Assembly (NCBI GenBank): GCA_016617785.1
Contig: JADILM010000008.1
Span: 1,054,001 to 1,118,000 of the forward strand
DNA: 64,000 nucleotides
Origin: Sporobolomyces roseus
Taxonomy: Eukaryota > Basidiomycota > Microbotryomycetes > Sporidiobolales > Sporidiobolaceae
Direction: 5' to 3'
The notes beneath the pieces were generated by a model that had not been told where the DNA came from, ran no database searches, and saw only the letters and a list, made by a program, of their open reading frames with translations. Shown one piece after another: positions 56,736 through 64,000 of the stretch. The position numbers were made by a program, and so were the translations under genes. Positions within the stretch are counted from its first letter, which is position 1. Each line of letters opens with the position of its first letter.

Positions 56736-59700
56736 ATGCCAAAGACTGCAACACCACGCAAAGTATCTACCACTTCAACATTAGACGGATTCTTGAAACC
56801 TTCTCCATCCCCTTCAACTTCATCATCATCATCAAACTTGAAACGAACTCTCCCTTCCACCACCTCCACACCAGCTCTCAAGAAACCCAAATCCACTCTT
56901 TCAACATCTGCCAAGAAGAAGGTATCAACAAAGAAGAGAGTACCGTTGAAAGAGGATAATAGAAATTTGGGAACTCTCGACTTGTTGGATACTAGTGGGA
57001 GTGAGAATGATGAATTGTTAGACAAGATCGTCAACGAGGTACAGAAGAAAGATGTGAAAGGAAAGGGGAAAATGGTATTGGAAGAGGAAGATTGGATGAA
57101 AGACGAGAATCAAGTCATTCAACTCGAGGGAAAGGGAGGGAAAGAGAAGAGGAACTGGCCAGAGTTCAAACCGATGCTGGTGGAGAAGAAGAATGGGGAG
57201 TCGAGTGAGAGCATACAGTCGAAGGAAATGGTCAGAGGGGGAAGTAAAGATCAGAATGCGAAATGGACAGGCTCAATCACGCAGGATCCAGATCAATCGA
57301 AGGACCTGACATCGACAGGGACAAGAGTAGGAGAAACGATCGAACTCTCGGATGATTCGGAAGATGACATGCAAGTCGAAGGAGGATTGACTTGTCCAAT
57401 GTGCAAAATGGATCTCGAAACCTTACCCATCAAGGTGAGTGTCCCCTCTCCTCTAGTCTCCTGCCCCAGTGCATTGACTCGGAAGAATTGTTCGTATCAC
57501 AGAAACGCAATTCCCATGTCGGAACTTGTATCGATGCAGCTCCCGTCTCATCTCCTCCCGATGAACCTATCGCTTCTACTTCCTCCTCCTCTAGACCTAT
57601 TTCACTCCTCCAACGAGGACTCCTCGCACCCATCTCCCGCTTATTCTCCCGCCAGCAACCCTCGACCTCCTCTTCTACCTCGTCCAAACCTTCTCCCGCA
57701 CCCGCTCCCGCTCTTCAATCCTCGAAACCTCTCACTTCCGCTCTCCCCAACGCATTCACTGCACTCATGGCCGGTCACGCCGAGTCTTCTCAATGGAAAG
57801 AAGCCGACGTCGCATCGAAACAAAAAGGTCGTATGCCAAAAGGAGAGGATCGAAAAGTACCTTTCTACAAATGGATCGATGGGATGCAAGTAACGGTCGA
57901 TGCTTTCAGGTATGGCAAGATTGAGGGTTGTAAAGGTTATTTCTTAAGTCATGCTCATTCGGATCATTATCAGAATTTGAGTAGTAGTTGGCAACATGGT
58001 CCGATTTATTGTTCACTCACGTACGTTCCTCTTCCCCTATCTCTCTATGCACCTCATTCTACTCTGTACTGATTAAGCAGTGTCAATGCACAGTACGGCG
58101 AATCTAATCAAGCTCAAACTCAAGGTAGAAGATAAATGGGTGATCCCTTTACCACTCGACGTGACGGTCAAAGTACAAGGAATCGACGTAACCCTAATCG
58201 ACGCGAACCACTGTCCAGGATCCGTACTCTTTCTCTTCGAAGGACCTCACACGGACCCTAAATCCCCCTACTCGAAAACTCCCTCTCGAATCTTCCGTCA
58301 CCTTCACTGTGGAGATTTTCGTGCTTCCCCAGCCCATATCCTTCATCCATCAATGTCGTTTCCCACACCCTCTCCTCCTTCACTAGCTCCGTTACTCCCA
58401 CTAGCCCTTCGTTCAAGAACCCCAAAGAAATTGGACTCGATTTATTTGGATACGACTTATTTGAGTCCGAGTTATTGTTTTCCGGCTCAAGAATTGGTGA
58501 TCAGTGCTTGTGCAGATTTGGTTAGGGAACGAGTTGTGGAAGGGAGGGAAGAAGCGCTTTGGAGAGCTGATGGGAGGGATAATGAGAGGAAGGGGATTAA
58601 GGGTTGGTTGAATCGAGGAGATTCGGGTGGGGTCAAGGATGAGATGAAAGAAGAAGAAGGGGTTGAACTGGGAGCGTTGCCCGAGGAGAATGAGGAGGGA
58701 TTGGGAGGAGAGGAAAGTATGGGAATGGATAGTTTCGAGGGAGAGGGAGAAGGGGAAGGGGAGGATGGGGAAGAATGGAGAATGATTAGGGAGATGGAGA
58801 GCGTTACTCCGAGGGAAGAGACGGTTGAACCAGGTTATTTCGAGACTGGCGAGAACTCGGGAGAGGGAGATGAGGGATTAGAGGAAGTACCCAAGGATCA
58901 AGAAGAACAAGCAGAACAAGATGAAGAATTCAAGGCGGATCATCATGTCAAGAGTGAGGTTAAGATGGAGGAGGATTCGAAAGTTGAATTGAAACCCAAG
59001 ATCGAGAGGGAAGATGAAGAAGAAAGGAAACCGGATTTGGAGGGTCTCGAGGTGGATGTCAAGGACGAGTTAGATATTGTCAAGGATGAGTTGAAGCCGG
59101 AGCTCAAACCGGATGTGAAACCGAAGAACGAGAGATTGTTGGTGATGGTAGGAACTTATTCAATCGGAAAAGAGCGGTCAGTCTTTCTCTCTTTCCTTCT
59201 CTGTCCTCGGGTATGTGACTCGCCTCCCAGTCTTCCGCCTACAGTATCGTGAAAGCGATTGCACATGCCTTGAACACGAAGATTTACGCCGACCCTCGCA
59301 AGAAAGAACTTTTCGTTGCACAAGACGATCCAGACCTGCATTCACTGTTGACGGACGATCCTCTCGAAGCCCAAGTACATGTCGGATGGCTACAGAGTAT
59401 TCAGAGGGAGGCAATGTTGGAGTATCTCGCGAGGTACAAAGCACCGAGATGCGAAGGAGGTTTCACGAAAATGATTGGATTGAGACCTACTGGTACGCTC
59501 TGTCATCTCCTCAGACATCGACTAGATGTGTACTGACGAGAGAGTAAGCATACAGGTTGGACCTATCGTTCAGAGTCGAAAGACAAGTTTCCCTCAATCC
59601 CCAAAATCCTACAACTAGAGCAATCGAGGAAGTTCTCTCCTGCTGGATTATGTGAGTCCCGATCGTTCAGCTATACTTCTTGCTTCGCGTGCTTATAGTT

Positions 59701-60096
59701 GTCAAATCTCGAATTCACAGATCCCCAACGAGATTCGACTCCTCAATGTATGGCTTTCGGAGTTCCTTATTCTGAGCATTCCAGTTTCTTCGAGTGCGTA
59801 TTGTCTTCTCCTCAGCTCCGTACTATCACTGAACTGACGGTACGACGACGCTCCACAGATTGACTTGTTTCTGTCTCTCACTCGTTCGTTTCTCAAACAC
59901 CATCCTCTCTCCCTCGCTTGCTTACCCTCCTTTCTTATAGGAATACGTCCGCATCATTCCTACCGTCAACGTCCACAACGTCAACTCACGAAACAAGATG
60001 AAAGAATGGATTGATCGTTGGGCGGCAGAGAAAAAACGAAGAAACGATGCGAGAATGCCAAAAGTCATTCCTTATCGAGATGGGAATTACTGGTAG
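56736..60096 (+). CDS. PSO2: DNA interstrand-crosslink repair nuclease (SNM1/PSO2)
   Basis: A metallo-beta-lactamase/beta-CASP 5'-exonuclease that repairs interstrand crosslinks in the nucleus. The N-terminal 200 residues are Ser/Lys-rich. A UBZ4-type zinc finger ([14 protein letters not shown], then HVGTC across an intron) should bind ubiquitin. The nuclease core has [10 protein letters not shown] (motif HxHxDH), [55 protein letters not shown] and [12 protein letters not shown]. It ends with [10 protein letters not shown] and PYRDGNYW before the TAG at 60094-60096. A very acidic insert of roughly 190 residues (about 58520-59120) splits the core before the [10 protein letters not shown] block. 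MPKTATPRK at 56736 is the first in-frame ATG. Divergent from SMC3. Confidence 0.93.
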
Positions 60097-60415
60097 TGTG
60101 TTCCGGTTGTGTGTCACTGTTGTTGTTGTTGCTAGCTCTCTCTTCTATCGCAAACGAAGAATCTCTTTCTTCTCTCTTGTCTTCTCTCTCTTTTCTGGAC
60201 GCGAAATCGCAAAATCGCGTTGAGACTCGTAAAAACACTCGTCTCTTCCTTTTCCAGCTGACTGCTACTGGATTGCTTTCGTTGAAGAGAGAGCATTGCA
60301 ATTAGAACTCGCTGTTATTCTGAGGTTGCGAAAAGTTGCGAAATTCGCTTATTCCCGAACTTGAATCCTATCTGTCTTCTCCTTCACTCCCTCCGTTCGA
60401 CCTCTCACAAACAAG
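60097..60415. other. Region between PSO2 and the Chk2-type kinase gene
   Basis: No gene seen. It includes the PSO2 3' flank and the kinase promoter, with a pyrimidine-rich stretch before the kinase start codon. Confidence 0.5.
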
Positions 60416-63400
60416 ATGGAGGCAACAGCATCACAACTACCAGAGAGTTACGACTTTAGTCAATCTCAATTCACACAAACTCAACCTCAAACCCAACCCG
60501 ACACTCAACCTACTTGTTCCTCTACCGCATTCCCTTCCCACCTCTGGGGGATCTTACTCAGTTCAAGCGGTGAAAGTTCTTCTACTTCTGCCTCGCTCTC
60601 GAATGGGAATGGCAATGGGAATGGGAATGGATTAGGAGGTTCAACAGGAGATTTAGATCGACCAACTCGGTTCGAATTCATCAGAGGAACTTCAGGTGGG
60701 AAAGGAATGTATACGATTGGGAGACATCCAAAGAGTGATGTCAGGCTCAATAGTCCAAAAGTTAGTAACAATCATGCGAGAATCTCAATCAGTTCGCAAG
60801 ATGGATTGGTAAGGTTGGAAGATCTCAGTACAAACGGTACTTTCGTCAGAGGTGTAAAGGTACGTTCATCAAGCTCTCGTATAGTACTTTTGGGGACGAT
60901 CAACACAGGGGGATGCGTGAGGAGGACGTTCGGGATTCAACGAGAATGGTCAAGAATTGTCGAAATCTCCGCTTGTTCGACTTCTCACACCTCACCTGAC
61001 TCGCCATGGAGCAAGCGAAAAAATGGAGTCGTTAATCTCTATTATGCACCCTACGTCTCTCGCATACTTAGCTGACATACTTGAGAATCTCCGCTCGTTT
61101 CGCAGGTCGGAAAAGGAAAAGTTACGATACTCGAACCAGGCGACAGTATCATCTTCGGTCCAGCGAGCGTCGACTTCAGCAACGACTTTCGCTACGTCTT
61201 CCAATGTCCACCTTGCAACTCGTCTCGAGCGGATCCTTACGGATTAGGAGAACTCTCACAATCCGGTTCGAAGGTGTTCTCGAAATACGAAGTGAGGGAA
61301 CAGATTGGGAAAGGAAGTTTCGCGAGTGTGAGGAAGGGAGTCAGGAGGTCGGATGGAACGATGGTGGCGATCAAGATCATCCAGAAGGCGAGGTTTGCCA
61401 ACAATCCGAAAACTTTGGAAATGTTCTCGAGGGAGATCACTATCATTCAACAGCTCGATCATGTACGTCCATGATCGCTCCTTCAGCCGTAACGCTCCAT
61501 CAAGCTGAACCGTGATCGTTTTGAACGTAGCCTTTCTGCGTCAAGTGTTACGATTGGTTTGAGGATGAAGCGCGAATATGGTAAGCTTCTCCAGTTCAGT
61601 CGCTGTCTCAGCTGCCAGCGCTGACCGCTATACCTACAGGATCGTACTGGAGTATGTGGACGGAGGAGATCTACTGGATTACACGATGAAGAAGAAGGGA
61701 TTATGTAAGCGAATCACTCTCTTTCCGTGAACGCTCTAAACCTGATCTTATCGAACTGCACAGCGGAACGAGAAACTCGAGAGATCGCTCTCATGGTCTG
61801 TCAAGCAGTCTCGTACTTGCATTCTCGGGGCATCACGCATCGAGATCTCAAACCGGAGAATCTGCTTTTGACGAAAAGTAGCAAGCCGGTTTGCAAGGTG
61901 ACAGATTTCGGTTTGGCAAAGATGGTGACGGATCAAACGATGCTCAGGACCATGTGTGGTAAGCTCTCAGCTGTTCAGTCGCCTCTTTCTCCGAGGGCAC
62001 TGCTGAGCAGTTTCAAGTCTCTACAGGTACACCAACTTACCTCGCTCCGTTCGTTCTCTTTCTCTGGAATCGTCTTGAAGCAATCGCTCACGTCTCGCTG
62101 TCGATCTTACAGGGAAGTCATCCTCAACCCGAATCCAGCAGCAGGTTACTCTCCAGCGGTCGATGCTTGGTCAATCGGAGTCGTCCTCTTCTCTCTCCTC
62201 ACCTGTCAAACCCCCTTCGACGAATCCGAATCGACGCCTCTACCACAACGAATGCGAGAACGTCGAGTCGACTTCGGATTTTTGGAATCAGAGGGATTGA
62301 GCGAACATTGTGTTGATTTCTTGAGGAGGTTATTGACGAATGATCCGAGGACCAGGATGAGTTGTGGTGAGTTCATGCATTCTTTAGTCTTCGTCCTTTC
62401 ACACGAAGCGAGACTAAGCGCAGCATTCGACTTCACAGCTCAAGCGATCAATCACCCTTGGCTCATGGTCTTACCCGTTCAAGGCAACGATGGAGGAGGA
62501 TTCCCTATCGAAACCATGTCCGCCTCCGAGATCCTCACTGCGCTCAACGTCAAAGGTTTCGAACGACCTTCCGAATCGATCGATTCTTCTCCTGTCGCTA
62601 CAACTTCGAAACCACTCGTAGCGGGACTGGCTTCAGCTATTAGTCTCGATCAGAGTCCGAGACCGAACGGAAATGGTTACGATGGCGAAGCTGACGGAGA
62701 AGGAGGAGACGATAGTATGGTCGATTCTCAAGCGATTGGTATGTTCATGTCGATACCTTCTGTCGACCTTTCTCATTCGCTGACTCGGCTTCGATGTGAA
62801 CATAGGCAAACTCCGTCTCTCTCACGGCTCCTCCCCTGCACTAGCCGCCGACTCAATCGCTCAAATGCCTCCTCCCGCTTTCAAATCTCCTCTTCAACCC
62901 GTACTTCCCATCACGACTCCACAGAACGTACCTCCTGTTCCTACAGCACCCTCTTCCCTACCGAAAGGAGTCAAGAGAAAGGAACCAGAATCCGCCTTTT
63001 CCGATTCTTCTCTCAGCGATGTCACGAGCGGCAGTCGATTCGCATCTCAACAGCAAAAGGGAGAGGACAGTGAAGATGATCGGATGAAGGAATCGAGCGC
63101 AGTGAACGTCGTCGATCAGAATGAGGACAGGAGGGAAGATAGTCCAGAAGCTCCACCTTCGATCAACGGAAATGGGAACGGAGAAGAGGAGAAGGAGAAG
63201 GAAGTGAAGGAGAAGAGGAAAGACGTCGTCGAAGCAGAGGACGCTGGAATGGAGGAACCCAGCACGACGGAAGAGTCGATGGAAAGGGAACTCTCACCGA
63301 TGAGTTCCCTACCGGAGGATGAGGAGGACGAATCTCGAGAAGAAGAGGAAGAACCGATTACTCCTGCTCGAAGGAAATCAACACGATCTCGAGCTTCGAC

Positions 63401-63602
63401 TGCGACTACACAACGATCGACACCAGCTTCTTCGAGCTCGAGAAAACCGAGAGGAGGAAGGACTAGTACCGCTGGTTCGGGAAGGAGAGGGAGATCCTCT
63501 GCGACTCCACAGGTTGAGGAGGAGCAGTTTGAGGAAGCTGAACAAGGAGGGATCGCCGCCGCCGTCAAGAACAGGAGGAGGAAAGCAGCGCGATTGACCT
63601 GA
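60416..63602 (+). CDS. CHK2: Chk2/Cds1-type checkpoint kinase with FHA domain
   Basis: The start MEATASQLPESYDFSQSQFTQTQ is an SQ/TQ-rich segment of the kind phosphorylated by ATM/ATR-type kinases. An asparagine-glycine run follows, then one FHA domain (YTIGRHPKSDVRLNS, VSNNHARISI, DLSTNGTFVRG). The kinase domain has IGKGSFASVRKG, MVAIKIIQKA, GITHRDLKPENLLL, VTDFGLAKM, GTPTYLAPEVIL (rebuilt across an intron) and DAWSIGVVLFSLLTCQTPF. All catalytic residues are present. A long, disordered C-terminal tail has acidic runs and a basic RKPRGGRTS / GSGRRGRSS end. One FHA domain fits Cds1/Chk2 rather than Rad53, which has two. It signals DNA damage and replication stress. The stop is TGA at 63600-63602. 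Confidence 0.94.
60603..60632 (+). repeat. Short GGGAAT repeat coding for Asn-Gly run
   Basis: About five hexamer copies of aatggg or variants encode an NGNGNGNGNG linker between the SQ/TQ segment and the FHA domain. Such runs can vary in length between strains. Confidence 0.7.
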
Positions 63603-64000
63603 TCTTCGGAACCCCTCTCGTCCTCCTTTCGACTCAAGACTCCGTTCCCTTCTTTGCCTTTCCCGCTCACCTCTTATTCTTTCATCTTCTTTGTATTCAA
63701 TCCCGGCCATCGTCTTCACCATCTGTGCCTCTTTCGCTCTCTTCACTCTTTTTACTATTCTACTCTCCTGGATTTCCCACCAAAAACCTATTCCCAACCA
63801 TTCATCCTACTTTACCCCTTCCATCACGACTCGCTCTCCTTCTTTGTTGATATACCCACTATTCGCACACCTCTACTTTCTCTTCTCTTGGAATCGTCAC
63901 TCTCGTTCTTTCACTCTTTCTAAGGCCCTTGCGATACTATCGCGCTCGCAGCTTCTCGACCTTACCTTTTCAAAATCCTGATCGCCCCCTCGATGAAGCT
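63603..64000. other. 3' flank of the kinase gene
   Basis: Pyrimidine-rich on the plus strand, like the 3' region of the G-beta gene. Long open frames here are Ser/Leu/Phe-rich by composition and not supported as genes. Confidence 0.5.

Noticed and set aside
63654..63981. Plus-strand hydrophobic frames near the window end
   Set aside because: They reflect the pyrimidine-rich 3' flank; no start context, domain or splice support.

Overview
The window is nuclear DNA of a basidiomycete fungus, most likely a yeast-like Pucciniomycotina species (Sporobolomyces/Rhodotorula-like; this placement is inference). The reasons are: many short introns (mostly 50-100 nt) with GTGAGT/GTAAGT-type donors and CTGAC/CTGAT-like branch sites just upstream of the acceptor; fungal-type enzymes such as the pentafunctional AROM protein and a CAT2-type carnitine acetyltransferase; gene-dense packing on both strands; and a local F-box gene family. 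There is no operon, phage, IS or CRISPR structure. I could not recognise any tRNA or rRNA gene.

Layout. 0-16 kb: a small unknown glycine-rich protein, mitochondrial acyl carrier protein, uracil phosphoribosyltransferase (FUR1), three-unit polyubiquitin, glycogen phosphorylase (GPH1), carnitine acetyltransferase (CAT2) and the ribosome-assembly GTPase NOG2. 16-26 kb: G-protein beta subunit, an F-box protein, a weak small ORF, a membrane RING-H2 ligase, an alpha/beta-hydrolase-fold protein that appears to lack its catalytic residues, and another F-box protein. 26-39 kb: AROM (ARO1), divergent from the GNL1-type permuted GTPase, then tRNA-His guanylyltransferase (THG1) and SEC63. 39-45 kb: a 388-bp displaced copy of part of a bHLH gene, a DCAF11/LEC14B-like WD40 protein, and the full bHLH gene. 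45-51 kb: three tandem F-box paralogues, one interrupted by an in-frame stop. 51-64 kb: SMC3, divergent from the interstrand-crosslink nuclease PSO2, followed by a Chk2-type FHA kinase, so three genome-maintenance genes sit side by side.

Genes were assembled by joining exons whose splice sites restore the conserved protein. Where I worked out exon borders I give them. Elsewhere the coordinates run from start codon to stop codon across introns. The most notable structures are: ubiquitin repeats each split by an intron at the same codon, two of those introns nearly identical; five F-box genes sharing one phase-1 intron; the stop-interrupted F-box copy; the bHLH exon fragment pasted upstream of SEC63; three GC-AG introns; a 9-nt microexon in SMC3; signals for dual mitochondrial/peroxisomal targeting of CAT2; and the apparent pseudo-hydrolase. 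I found no clear multi-gene system of an unknown kind.
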